Origin: Ecdyonurus torrentis
Taxonomy: Eukaryota; Arthropoda; Insecta; Ephemeroptera; Heptageniidae
Assembly (NCBI GenBank): GCA_949318235.1
Contig: CASGGR010000039.1
Coordinates: forward strand, 992,001-1,056,000
Length of the DNA: 64,000 nucleotides
Reading direction: 5' to 3'
Shown: piece by piece, positions 39,401 through 52,442 of the stretch
How the letters are laid out: every line of letters starts with the position of its first letter
How positions within the stretch are numbered: position 1 is the first letter of the stretch
The notes under the pieces: model-generated
Told to the model about the DNA's origin: nothing
Seen by the model: only the letters and a program-made list of their open reading frames with translations
Database searches by the model: none
Translations under genes and position numbers: made by a program

Positions 39401-39611
39401 GACTGTAGCATTCTTAGTTTTTGAGAAATCATCAAAACTAGTTTTAATCGTGTAAAAAGTATGATTTTTATCATTCAATAACATTTGGTTCTTGAAATAG
39501 AAACTTTGTTTCATGACTTGGTTTGGCTACATGATGAGTGAAAACTAAAGTTGTCAATAACCCAAAAAGTATGCGTCGGAGCAAAAAAGTTCAAGATATC
39601 TTTTTTGTAGA
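33462..39611. repeat. Mosaic A/B/C block without one dominant HOR
   Basis: A-head monomers with TCAAAACA and TAAAAACA alternate in pairs (for example 36660-37643, a 492-bp step), separated by short A(TTTTATCA)-B-C or A-C-B runs. The stretch 35676-36906 recurs at 38628-39858, displaced by 2952 bp. Other local steps of 984, 1476 and 1968 bp can be picked out. The pattern looks like several overlapping unequal exchanges. Confidence 0.65.
38136..38381. repeat. Chimeric monomer: C head, A-type 101-108 block and tail
   Basis: The head is C (CTTAG, ATAGTAAG) but position 101 onward has TCAAAACA with a CGAAGC tail, a combination otherwise tied to A heads. It is the only C-head monomer I saw with TCAAAACA. 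The switch falls in the invariant core (41-100). Confidence 0.8.
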
Positions 39612-42600
39612 GAATTGAAAAACCTATGTCATAAGTCAAATTTGATGTCTGTAGCATTCTTAGTTTTTGAGAAATCATCAAAACTAGTTTTAATCGTGTA
39701 AAAAGTATGATTCAAAACATTCAATAACATTTGGTTCTTGAAATAGAAACTTTGTTTCATGACTTGGTTTGGCTACATGATGAGTGAAAACTAAAATTGT
39801 CAATAACCCAAAAAGTATGCGTCGAAGCAAAAAAGTTCAAGACATCTTTTTTGTAGAGAATTGAAAAACCTATGTCATAAGTCAAATTTGATGTCTGTAG
39901 CATTCTTAGTTTTTGAGAAATCATCAAAACTAGTTTTAATCGTGTAAAAAGTATGATTAAAAACATTCAATAACATTTGGTTCTTGAAATAGACACTTTG
40001 TTTCATGACTTGGTTTGGCTACATGATGAGTGAAAACTAAAGTTGTCAATAACCCAAAAAGTATGCGTCGGAGCAAAAAAGTTCAAGATATCTTTTTTGT
40101 AGAGAATTGAAAAACCTATGTCATAAGTCAAATTTGATGTCTGTAGCATTCTTAGTTTTTGAGAAATCATCAAAACTAGTTTTAATCGTGTAAAAAGTAT
40201 GATTAAAAACATTCAATAACATTTGGTTCTTGAAATAGACACTTTGTTTCATGACTTGGTTTGGCTACATGATGAGTGAAAACTAAAGTTGTCAATAACC
40301 CAAAAAGTATGCGTCGGAGCAAAAAAGTTCAAGATATCTTTTTTGTAGAGAATTGAAAAACCTATGTCATAAGTCAAATTTGATGTCTGTAGCATTCTTA
40401 GTTTTTGAGAAATCATCAAAACTAGTTTTAATCGTGTAAAAAGTATGATTAAAAACATTCAATAACATTTGGTTCTTGAAATAGACACTTTGTTTCATGA
40501 CTTGGTTTGGCTACATGATGAGTGAAAACTAAAGTTGTCAATAACCCAAAAAGTATGCGTCGGAGCAAAAAAGTTCAAGATATCTTTTTTGTAGAGAATT
40601 GAAAAACCTATGTCATAAGTCAAATTTGATGACTGTAGCATTCTTAGTTTTTGAGAAATCATCAAAACTAGTTTTAATCGTGTAAAAAGTATGATTTTTA
40701 TCATTCAATAACATTTGGTTCTTGAAATAGAAACTTTGTTTCATGACTTGGTTTGGCTACATGATGAGTGAAAACTAAAATTGTCAATAACCTAAAAAGT
40801 ATGCGTTGGAGCAAAAAACTTCAAGACATCTTTTTGGTAGAGAATTGAAAAAGCTTAGTTTTGAGTTAAATAGTAAGTCTGTAGCATTCTTAGTTTTTGA
40901 GAAATCATCAAAACTAGTTTTAATCGTGTAAAAAGTATGATTTTTATCATTCAATAACATTTGGTTCTTGAAATAGAAACTTTGTTTCATGACTTGGTTT
41001 GGCTACATGATGAGTGAAAACTAAAATTGTCAATAACCCAAAAAGTATGCGTCGAAACAAAAAAGTTCAAGACATCTTTTTTGTAGAGAATTGAAAAAGC
41101 TATGTTTTGAGTTAAATTTGATGACTGTAGCATTCTTAGTTTTTGAGAAATCATCAAAACTAGTTTTAATCGTGTAAAAAGTATGATTTTTATCATTCAA
41201 TAACATTTGGTTCTTGAAATAGAAACTTTGTTTCATGACTTGGTTTGGCTACATGATGAGTGAAAACTAAAATTGTCAATAACCTAAAAAGTATGCGTTG
41301 GAGCAAAAAACTTCAAGACATCTTTTTTGTAGAGAATTGAAAAAGCTTAGTTTTGAGTTAAATAGTAAGTCTGTAGCATTCTTAGTTTTTGAGAAATCAT
41401 CAAAACTAGTTTTAATCGTGTAAAAAGTATGATTTTTATCATTCAATAACATTTGGTTCTTGAAATAGAAACTTTGTTTCATGACTTGGTTTGGCTACAT
41501 GATGAGTGAAAACTAAAATTGTCAATAACCTAAAAAGTATGCGTTGGAGCAAAAAACTTCAAGACATCTTTTTTGTAGAGAATAGAAAAAGCTTAGTTTT
41601 GAGTTAAATAGTAAGTCTGTAGCATTCTTAGTTTTTGAGAAATCATCAAAACTAGTTTTAATCGTGTAAAAAGTATGATTTTTATCATTCAATAACATTT
41701 GGTTCTTGAAATAAAAACTTTGTTTCATGACTAGGTTTGGCTACATGATGAGTGAAAACTAAAATTGTCAATAACCCAAAAAGTATGCGTCGGAGCAAAA
41801 AAGTTCAAGACATCTTTTTTGTAGAGAATTGAAAAAGCTTAGTTTTGAGTTAAATAGTAAGTCTGTAGCATTCTTAGTTTTTGAGAAATCATCAAAACTA
41901 GTTTTAATCGTGTAAAAAGTATGATTTTTATCATTCAATAACATTTGGTTCTTGAAATAGAAACTTTGTTTCATGACTTGGTTTGGCTACATGATGAGTG
42001 AAAACTAAAATTGTCAATAACCCAAAAAGTATGCGTCGAAACAAAAAAGTTCAAGACATCTTTTTTGTAGAGAATTGAAAAAGCTATGTTTTGAGTTAAA
42101 TTTGATGACTGTAGCATTCTTAGTTTTTGAGAAATCATCAAAACTAGTTTTAATCGTGTAAAAAGTATGATTTTTATCATTCAATAACATTTGGTTCTTG
42201 AAATAGAAACTTAGTTTCATGACTTGGTTTGGCTACATGATGAGTGAAAACTAAAGTTGTCAATAACCCAAAAAGTATGCGTCGGAGCAAAAAAGTTCAA
42301 GATATCTTTTTTGTAGAGAATTGAAAAACCTATGTCATAAGTCAAATTTGATGTCTGTAGCATTCTTAGTTTTTGAGAAATCATCAAAACTAGTTTTAAT
42401 CGTGTAAAAAGTATGATTCAAAACATTCAATAACATTTGGTTCTTGAAATAGAAACTTTGTTTCATGACTTGGTTTGGCTACATGATGAGTGAAAACTAA
42501 AATTGTCAATAACCCAAAAAGTATGCGTCGAAGCAAAAAAGTTCAAGACATCTTTTTTGTAGAGAATTGAAAAACCTATGTCATAAGTCAAATTTGATGT

Positions 42601-44039
42601 CTGTAGCATTCTTAGTTTTTGAGAAATCATCAAAACTAGTTTTAATCGTGTAAAAAGTATGATTAAAAACATTCAATAACATTTGGTTCTTGAAATAGAC
42701 ACTTTGTTTCATGACTTGGTTTGGCTACATGATGAGTGAAAACTAAAGTTGTCAATAACCCAAAAAGTATGCGTCGGAGCAAAAAAGTTCAAGATATCTT
42801 TTTTGTAGAGAATTGAAAAACCTATGTCATAAGTCAAATTTGATGTCTGTAGCATTCTTAGTTTTTGAGAAATCATCAAAACTAGTTTTAATCGTGTAAA
42901 AAGTATGATTAAAAACATTCAATAACATTTGGTTCTTGAAATAGACACTTTGTTTCATGACTTGGTTTGGCTACATGATGAGTGAAAACTAAAGTTGTCA
43001 ATAACCCAAAAAGTATGCGTCGGAGCAAAAAAGTTCAAGATATCTTTTTTGTAGAGAATTGAAAAACCTATGTCATAAGTCAAATTTGATGTCTGTAGCA
43101 TTCTTAGTTTTTGAGAAATCATCAAAACTAGTTTTAATCGTGTAAAAAGTATGATTAAAAACATTCAATAACATTTGGTTCTTGAAATAGACACTTTGTT
43201 TCATGACTTGGTTTGGCTACATGATGAGTGAAAACTAAAGTTGTCAATAACCCAAAAAGTATGCGTCGGAGCAAAAAAGTTCAAGATATCTTTTTTGTAG
43301 AGAATTGAAAAACCTATGTCATTAGTCAAATTTGATGTCTTTAGCATTCTTAGTTTTTGAGAAATCATCAAAACTAGTTTTAATCGTGTAAAAAGTATGA
43401 TTTTTATCATTCAATAACATTTGGTTCTTGAAATAGAAACTTTGTTTCATGACTTGGTTTGGCTACATGATGAGTGAAAACTAAAATTGTCAATAACCTA
43501 AAAAGTATGCGTTGGAGCAAAAAACTTCAAGACATCTTTTTTGTAGAGAATTGAAAAAGCTTAGTTTTGAGTTAAATAGTAAGTCTGTAGCATTCTTAGT
43601 TTTTGAGAAATCATCAAAACTAGTTTTAATCGTGTAAAAAGTATGATTTTTATCATTCAATAACATTTGGTTCTTGAAATAGAAACTTTGTTTCATGACT
43701 TGGTTTGGCTACATGATGAGTGAAAACTAAAATTGTCAATAACCCAAAAAGTATGCGTCGAAACAAAAAAGTTCAAGACATCTTTTTTGTAGAGAATTGA
43801 AAAAGCTATGTTTTGAGTTAAATTTGATGACTGTAGCATTCTTAGTTTTTGAGAAATCATCAAAACTAGTTTTAATCGTGTAAAAAGTATGATTTTTATC
43901 ATTCAATAACATTTGGTTCTTGAAATAGAAACTTTGTTTCATGACTTGGTTTGGCTACATGATGAGTGAAAACTAAAGTTGTCAATAACCCAAAAAGTAT
44001 GCGTCGGAGCAAAAAAGTTCAAGATATCTTTTTTGTAGA
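39612..44039. repeat. 18-mer higher-order repeat, copy A (4428 bp)
   Basis: Head order A,A,A,A,A(GATGAC),C,B,C,C,C,B,A,A,A,A,i,C,B. The monomer at 41580 has a private AATAGAAAAAGC start and the monomer at 43302 has CATTAG with CTTTAGC; both changes recur in the later copies. This copy ends with C and B monomers after the i monomer, unlike the two that follow. Confidence 0.8.
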
Positions 44040-47000
44040 GAATTGAAAAACCTATGTCATAAGTCAAATTTGATGTCTGTAGCATTCTTAGTTTTTGAGA
44101 AATCATCAAAACTAGTTTTAATCGTGTAAAAAGTATGATTCAAAACATTCAATAACATTTGGTTCTTGAAATAGAAACTTTGTTTCATGACTTGGTTTGG
44201 CTACATGATGAGTGAAAACTAAAATTGTCAATAACCCAAAAAGTATGCGTCGAAGCAAAAAAGTTCAAGACATCTTTTTTGTAGAGAATTGAAAAACCTA
44301 TGTCATAAGTCAAATTTGATGTCTGTAGCATTCTTAGTTTTTGAGAAATCATCAAAACTAGTTTTAATCGTGTAAAAAGTATGATTAAAAACATTCAATA
44401 ACATTTGGTTCTTGAAATAGACACTTTGTTTCATGACTTGGTTTGGCTACATGATGAGTGAAAACTAAAGTTGTCAATAACCCAAAAAGTATGCGTCGGA
44501 GCAAAAAAGTTCAAGATATCTTTTTTGTAGAGAATTGAAAAACCTATGTCATAAGTCAAATTTGATGTCTGTAGCATTCTTAGTTTTTGAGAAATCATCA
44601 AAACTAGTTTTAATCGTGTAAAAAGTATGATTAAAAACATTCAATAACATTTGGTTCTTGAAATAGACACTTTGTTTCATGACTTGGTTTGGCTACATGA
44701 TGAGTGAAAACTAAAGTTGTCAATAACCCAAAAAGTATGCGTCGGAGCAAAAAAGTTCAAGATATCTTTTTTGTAGAGAATTGAAAAACCTATGTCATAA
44801 GTCAAATTTGATGTCTGTAGCATTCTTAGTTTTTGAGAAATCATCAAAACTAGTTTTAATCGTGTAAAAAGTATGATTAAAAACATTCAATAACATTTGG
44901 TTCTTGAAATAGACACTTTGTTTCATGACTTGGTTTGGCTACATGATGAGTGAAAACTAAAGTTGTCAATAACCCAAAAAGTATGCGTCGGAGCAAAAAA
45001 GTTCAAGATATCTTTTTTGTAGAGAATTGAAAAACCTATGTCATAAGTCAAATTTGATGACTGTAGCATTCTTAGTTTTTGAGAAATCATCAAAACTAGT
45101 TTTAATCGTGTAAAAAGTATGATTTTTATCATTCAATAACATTTGGTTCTTGAAATAGAAACTTTGTTTCATGACTTGGTTTGGCTACATGATGAGTGAA
45201 AACTAAAATTGTCAATAACCTAAAAAGTATGCGTTGGAGCAAAAAACTTCAAGACATCTTTTTGGTAGAGAATTGAAAAAGCTTAGTTTTGAGTTAAATA
45301 GTAAGTCTGTAGCATTCTTAGTTTTTGAGAAATCATCAAAACTAGTTTTAATCGTGTAAAAAGTATGATTTTTATCATTCAATAACATTTGGTTCTTGAA
45401 ATAGAAACTTTGTTTCATGACTTGGTTTGGCTACATGATGAGTGAAAACTAAAATTGTCAATAACCCAAAAAGTATGCGTCGAAACAAAAAAGTTCAAGA
45501 CATCTTTTTTGTAGAGAATTGAAAAAGCTATGTTTTGAGTTAAATTTGATGACTGTAGCATTCTTAGTTTTTGAGAAATCATCAAAACTAGTTTTAATCG
45601 TGTAAAAAGTATGATTTTTATCATTCAATAACATTTGGTTCTTGAAATAGAAACTTTGTTTCATGACTTGGTTTGGCTACATGATGAGTGAAAACTAAAA
45701 TTGTCAATAACCTAAAAAGTATGCGTTGGAGCAAAAAACTTCAAGACATCTTTTTTGTAGAGAATTGAAAAAGCTTAGTTTTGAGTTAAATAGTAAGTCT
45801 GTAGCATTCTTAGTTTTTGAGAAATCATCAAAACTAGTTTTAATCGTGTAAAAAGTATGATTTTTATCATTCAATAACATTTGGTTCTTGAAATAGAAAC
45901 TTTGTTTCATGACTTGGTTTGGCTACATGATGAGTGAAAACTAAAATTGTCAATAACCTAAAAAGTATGCGTTGGAGCAAAAAACTTCAAGACATCTTTT
46001 TTGTAGAGAATAGAAAAAGCTTAGTTTTGAGTTAAATAGTAAGTCTGTAGCATTCTTAGTTTTTGAGAAATCATCAAAACTAGTTTTAATCGTGTAAAAA
46101 GTATGATTTTTATCATTCAATAACATTTGGTTCTTGAAATAAAAACTTTGTTTCATGACTAGGTTTGGCTACATGATGACTGAAAACTAAAATTGTCAAT
46201 AACCCAAAAAGTATGCGTCGGAGCAAAAAAGTTCAAGACATCTTTTTTGTAGAGAATTGAAAAAGCTTAGTTTTGAGTTAAATAGTAAGTCTGTAGCATT
46301 CTTAGTTTTTGAGAAATCATCAAAACTAGTTTTAATCGTGTAAAAAGTATGATTTTTATCATTCAATAACATTTGGTTCTTGAAATAGAAACTTTGTTTC
46401 ATGACTTGGTTTGGCTACATGATGAGTGAAAACTAAAATTGTCAATAACCCAAAAAGTATGCGTCGAAACAAAAAAGTTCAAGACATCTTTTTTGTAGAG
46501 AATTGAAAAAGCTATGTTTTGAGTTAAATTTGATGACTGTAGCATTCTTAGTTTTTGAGAAATCATCAAAACTAGTTTTAATCGTGTAAAAAGTATGATT
46601 TTTATCATTCAATAACATTTGGTTCTTGAAATAGAAACTTAGTTTCATGACTTGGTTTGGCTACATGATGAGTGAAAACTAAAGTTGTCAATAACCCAAA
46701 AAGTATGCGTCGGAGCAAAAAAGTTCAAGATATCTTTTTTGTAGAGAATTGAAAAACCTATGTCATAAGTCAAATTTGATGTCTGTAGCATTCTTAGTTT
46801 TTGAGAAATCATCAAAACTAGTTTTAATCGTGTAAAAAGTATGATTAAAAACATTCAATAACATTTGGTTCTTGAAATAGACACTTTGTTTCATGACTTG
46901 GTTTGGCTACATGATGAGTGAAAACTAAAGTTGTCAATAACCCAAAAAGTATGCGTCGGAGCAAAAAAGTTCAAGATATCTTTTTTGTAGAGAATTGAAA

Positions 47001-48221
47001 AACCTATGTCATAAGTCAAATTTGATGTCTGTAGCATTCTTAGTTTTTGAGAAATCATCAAAACTAGTTTTAATCGTGTAAAAAGTATGATTAAAAACAT
47101 TCAATAACATTTGGTTCTTGAAATAGACACTTTGTTTCATGACTTGGTTTGGCTACATGATGAGTGAAAACTAAAGTTGTCAATAACCCAAAAAGTATGC
47201 GTCGGAGCAAAAAAGTTCAAGATATCTTTTTTGTAGAGAATTGAAAAACCTATGTCATAAGTCAAATTTGATGTCTGTAGCATTCTTAGTTTTTGAGAAA
47301 TCATCAAAACTAGTTTTAATCGTGTAAAAAGTATGATTAAAAACATTCAATAACATTTGGTTCTTGAAATAGACACTTTGTTTCATGACTTGGTTTGGCT
47401 ACATGATGAGTGAAAACTAAAGTTGTCAATAACCCAAAAAGTATGCGTCGGAGCAAAAAAGTTCAAGATATCTTTTTTGTAGAGAATTGAAAAACCTATG
47501 TCATTAGTCAAATTTGATGTCTTTAGCATTCTTAGTTTTTGAGCAATCATCAAAACTAGTTTTAATCGTGTAAAAAGTATGATTTTTATCATTCAATAAC
47601 ATTTGGTTCTTGAAATAGAAACTTTGTTTCATGACTTGGTTTGGCTACATAATAAGTGAAAACTAAAATTGTCAATAACCCAAAAAGTATGCGTCGGAGC
47701 AAAAAAGTTTAAGACATCTTTTTTGTAGAGAATTAAAAAACCTATGTTATAAGTCAAATTTGATGTCTGTAGCATTCTTAGTTTTTGAGAAATCATCAAA
47801 ACTAGTTTTAATCGTGTAAAAAGTATGATTCAAAACATTCAATAACATTTGGTTCTTGAAATAGACACTTTCTTTCATGACTTGGTTTGGCTACACGATG
47901 AGTGAAAACTTAAATTGTCAATAACCCAAAAAGTATGCGTCGGAGCAAAAAAGTTCAAGACATCTTTTTTGTAGAGATTTGAAAAACCTATGTTATAAGT
48001 CAAATTTGATGTCTGTAGCATTCTTAGTTTTTGAGCAATCATCAAAACTAGTTTTAATCGTGTAAAAAGTATGATTTTTATCATTCAATAACATTTGGTT
48101 CTTGAAATAGAAACTTTGTTTCATGACTAGGTTTGGCTACATGATAAGTGAAAACTAAAATTGTCAATAACCCAAAAAGTATGCGTCGGAGCAAAAAAGT
48201 TTAAGACATCTTTTTTGTAGA
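44040..48221. repeat. 17-mer higher-order repeat, copy B (4182 bp)
   Basis: It matches copy A at 4428-bp displacement up to about 46.6 kb, with the AATAGAAAAAGC marker at 46008. One A monomer is then missing (42318/42564 condensed to one), so the displacement drops to 4182. After the i monomer at 47484, the C and B monomers of copy A are replaced by f/j monomers. A private GATGACTG near 46178 is a local change. Confidence 0.8.
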
Positions 48222-48260
48222 GAATTAAAAAACCTATGTTATAAGTTAAATTTGATGTCT
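47540..48260. repeat. f/j module inside copy B replacing C-B monomers
   Basis: From about position 60 of the i monomer (GAGCAATC) through two further monomers, the sequence carries ATAATAAG, GTTTAAG, GTTATAAG, CTTTCTTTC, CACGATG and CTTAAATTG. These alleles are otherwise typical of the array after 53.5 kb. Copy A has ordinary C and B monomers in this position. The first appearance of right-end variants in the window is here. Confidence 0.75.
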
Positions 48261-51200
48261 GTAGCATTCTTAGTTTTTGAGAAATCATCAAAACTAGTTT
48301 TAATCGTGTAAAAAGTATGATTCAAAACATTCAATAACATTTGGTTCTTGAAATAGAAACTTTGTTTCATGACTTGGTTTGGCTACATGATGAGTGAAAA
48401 CTAAAATTGTCAATAACCCAAAAAGTATGCGTCGAAGCAAAAAAGTTCAAGACATCTTTTTTGTAGAGAATTGAAAAACCTATGTCATAAGTCAAATTTG
48501 ATGTCTGTAGCATTCTTAGTTTTTGAGAAATCATCAAAACTAGTTTTAATCGTGTAAAAAGTATGATTAAAAACATTCAATAACATTTGGTTCTTGAAAT
48601 AGACACTTTGTTTCATGACTTGGTTTGGCTACATGATGAGTGAAAACTAAAGTTGTCAATAACCCAAAAAGTATGCGTCGGAGCAAAAAAGTTCAAGATA
48701 TCTTTTTTGTAGAGAATTGAAAAACCTATGTCATAAGTCAAATTTGATGTCTGTAGCATTCTTAGTTTTTGAGAAATCATCAAAACTAGTTTTAATCGTG
48801 TAAAAAGTATGATTAAAAACATTCAATAACATTTGGTTCTTGAAATAGACACTTTGTTTCATGACTTGGTTTGGCTACATGATGAGTGAAAACTAAAGTT
48901 GTCAATAACCCAAAAAGTATGCGTCGGAGCAAAAAAGTTCAAGATATCTTTTTTGTAGAGAATTGAAAAACCTATGTCATAAGTCAAATTTGATGACTGT
49001 AGCATTCTTAGTTTTTGAGAAATCATCAAAACTAGTTTTAATCGTGTAAAAAGTATGATTTTTATCATTCAATAACATTTGGTTCTTGAAATAGAAACTT
49101 TGTTTCATGACTTGGTTTGGCTACATGATGAGTGAAAACTAAAATTGTCAATAACCTAAAAAGTATGCGTTGGAGCAAAAAACTTCAAGACATCTTTTTG
49201 GTAGAGAATTGAAAAAGCTTAGTTTTGAGTTAAATAGTAAGTCTGTAGCATTCTTAGTTTTTGAGAAATCATCAAAACTAGTTTTAATCGTGTAAAAAGT
49301 ATGATTTTTATCATTCAATAACATTTGGTTCTTGAAATAGAAACTTTGTTTCATGACTTGGTTTGGCTACATGATGAGTGAAAACTAAAATTGTCAATAA
49401 CCCAAAAAGTATGCGTCGAAACAAAAAAGTTCAAGACATCTTTTTTGTAGAGAATTGAAAAAGCTATGTTTTGAGTTAAATTTGATGACTGTAGCATTCT
49501 TAGTTTTTGAGAAATCATCAAAACTAGTTTTAATCGTGTAAAAAGTATGATTTTTATCATTCAATAACATTTGGTTCTTGAAATAGAAACTTTGTTTCAT
49601 GACTTGGTTTGGCTACATGATGAGTGAAAACTAAAATTGTCAATAACCTAAAAAGTATGCGTTGGAGCAAAAAACTTCAAGACATCTTTTTTGTAGAGAA
49701 TTGAAAAAGCTTAGTTTTGAGTTAAATAGTAAGTCTGTAGCATTCTTAGTTTTTGAGAAATCATCAAAACTAGTTTTAATCGTGTAAAAAGTATGATTTT
49801 TATCAATCAATAACATTTGGTTCTTGAAATAGAAACTTTGTTTCATGACTTGGTTTGGCTACATGATGAGTGAAAACTAAAATTGTCAATAACCTAAAAA
49901 GTATGCGTTGGAGCAAAAAACTTCAAGACATCTTTTTTGTAGAGAATAGAAAAAGCTTAGTTTTGAGTTAAATAGTAAGTCTGTAGCATTCTTAGTTTTT
50001 GAGAAATCATCAAAACTAGTTTTAATCGTGTAAAAAGTATGATTTTTATCATTCAATAACATTTGGTTCTTGAAATAAAAACTTTGTTTCATGACTAGGT
50101 TTGGCTACATGATGAGTGAAAACTAAAATTGTCAATAACCCAAAAAGTATGCGTCGGAGCAAAAAAGTTCAAGACATCTTTTTTGTAGAGAATTGAAAAA
50201 GCTTAGTTTTGAGTTAAATAGTAAGTCTGTAGCATTCTTAGTTTTTGAGAAATCATCAAAACTAGTTTTAATCGTGTAAAAAGTATGATTTTTATCATTC
50301 AATAACATTTGGTTCTTGAAATAGAAACTTTGTTTCATGACTTGGTTTGGCTACATGATGAGTGAAAACTAAAATTGTCAATAACCCAAAAAGTATGCGT
50401 CGAAACAAAAAAGTTCAAGACATCTTTTTTGTAGAGAATTGAAAAAGCTATGTTTTGAGTTAAATTTGATGACTGTAGCATTCTTAGTTTTTGAGAAATC
50501 ATCAAAACTAGTTTTAATCGTGTAAAAAGTATGATTTTTATCATTCAATAACATTTGGTTCTTGAAATAGAAACTTAGTTTCATGACTTGGTTTGGCTAC
50601 ATGATGAGTGAAAACTAAAGTTGTCAATAACCCAAAAAGTATGCGTCGGAGCAAAAAAGTTCAAGATATCTTTTTTGTAGAGAATTGAAAAACCTATGTC
50701 ATAAGTCAAATTTGATGTCTGTAGCATTCTTAGTTTTTGAGAAATCATCAAAACTAGTTTTAATCGTGTAAAAAGTATGATTCAAAACATTCAATAACAT
50801 TTGGTTCTTGAAATAGAAACTTTGTTTCATGACTTGGTTTGGCTACATGATGAGTGAAAACTAAAATTGTCAATAACCCAAAAAGTATGCGTCGAAGCAA
50901 AAAAGTTCAAGACATCTTTTTTGTAGAGAATTGAAAAACCTATGTCATAAGTCAAATTTGATGTCTGTAGCATTCTTAGTTTTTGAGAAATCATCAAAAC
51001 TAGTTTTAATCGTGTAAAAAGTATGATTAAAAACATTCAATAACATTTGGTTCTTGAAATAGACACTTTGTTTCATGACTTGGTTTGGCTACATGATGAG
51101 TGAAAACTAAAGTTGTCAATAACCCAAAAAGTATGCGTCGGAGCAAAAAAGTTCAAGATATCTTTTTTGTAGAGAATTGAAAAACCTATGTCATAAGTCA

Positions 51201-52403
51201 AATTTGATGTCTGTAGCATTCTTAGTTTTTGAGAAATCATCAAAACTAGTTTTAATCGTGTAAAAAGTATGATTAAAAACATTCAATAACATTTGGTTCT
51301 TGAAATAGACACTTTGTTTCATGACTTGGTTTGGCTACATGATGAGTGAAAACTAAAGTTGTCAATAACCCAAAAAGTATGCGTCGGAGCAAAAAAGTTC
51401 AAGATATCTTTTTTGTAGAGAATTGAAAAACCTATGTCATAAGTCAAATTTGATGTCTGTAGCATTCTTAGTTTTTGAGAAATCATCAAAACTAGTTTTA
51501 ATCGTGTAAAAAGTATGATTAAAAACATTCAATAACATTTGGTTCTTGAAATAGACACTTTGTTTCATGACTTGGTTTGGCTACATGATGAGTGAAAACT
51601 AAAGTTGTCAATAACCCAAAAAGTATGCGTCGGAGCAAAAAAGTTCAAGATATCTTTTTTGTAGAGAATTGAAAAACCTATGTCATTAGTCAAATTTGAT
51701 GTCTTTAGCATTCTTAGTTTTTGAGCAATCATCAAAACTAGTTTTAATCGTGTAAAAAGTATGATTTTTATCATTCAATAACATTTGGTTCTTGAAATAG
51801 AAACTTTGTTTCATGACTTGGTTTGGCTACATAATAAGTGAAAACTAAAATTGTCAATAACCCAAAAAGTATGCGTCGGAGCAAAAAAGTTTAAGACATC
51901 TTTTTTGTAGAGAATTAAAAAACCTATGTTATAAGTCAAATTTGATGTCTGTAGCATTCTTAGTTTTTGAGAAATCATCAAAACTAGTTTTAATCGTGTA
52001 AAAAGTATGATTCAAAACATTCAATAACATTTGGTTCTTGAAATAGACACTTTCTTTCATGACTTGGTTTGGCTACACGATGAGTGAAAACTTAAATTGT
52101 CAATAACCCAAAAAGTATGCGTCGGAGCAAAAAAGTTCAAGACATCTTTTTTGTAGAGATTTGAAAAACCTATGTTATAAGTCAAATTTGATGTCTGTAG
52201 CATTCTTAGTTTTTGAGCAATCATCAAAACTAGTTTTAATCGTGTAAAAAGTATGATTTTTATCATTCAATAACATTTGGTTCTTGAAATAGAAACTTTG
52301 TTTCATGACTAGGTTTGGCTACATGATAAGTGAAAACTAAAATTGTCAATAACCCAAAAAGTATGCGTCGGAGCAAAAAAGTTTAAGACATCTTTTTTGT
52401 AGA
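48222..52403. repeat. 17-mer higher-order repeat, copy C (4182 bp)
   Basis: It is the same length as B but with compensating differences. One TAAAAACA A monomer is missing at the start (AATAGAAAAAGC marker at 49944, 3936 bp after B), while the A monomer lost in B is present here (50580 region). The i monomer (51666) and the f/j module follow exactly 4182 bp after those in B. A single change TATCAATCAATAAC occurs near 49801. Confidence 0.8.
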
Positions 52404-52442
52404 GAATTAAAAAACCTATGTTATAAGTTAAATTTGATGTCT
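51722..52442. repeat. f/j module inside copy C
   Basis: Same replacement as at 47540-48260, displaced by 4182 bp, with the same alleles. It shows that the replacement preceded the B/C duplication. Confidence 0.75.
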
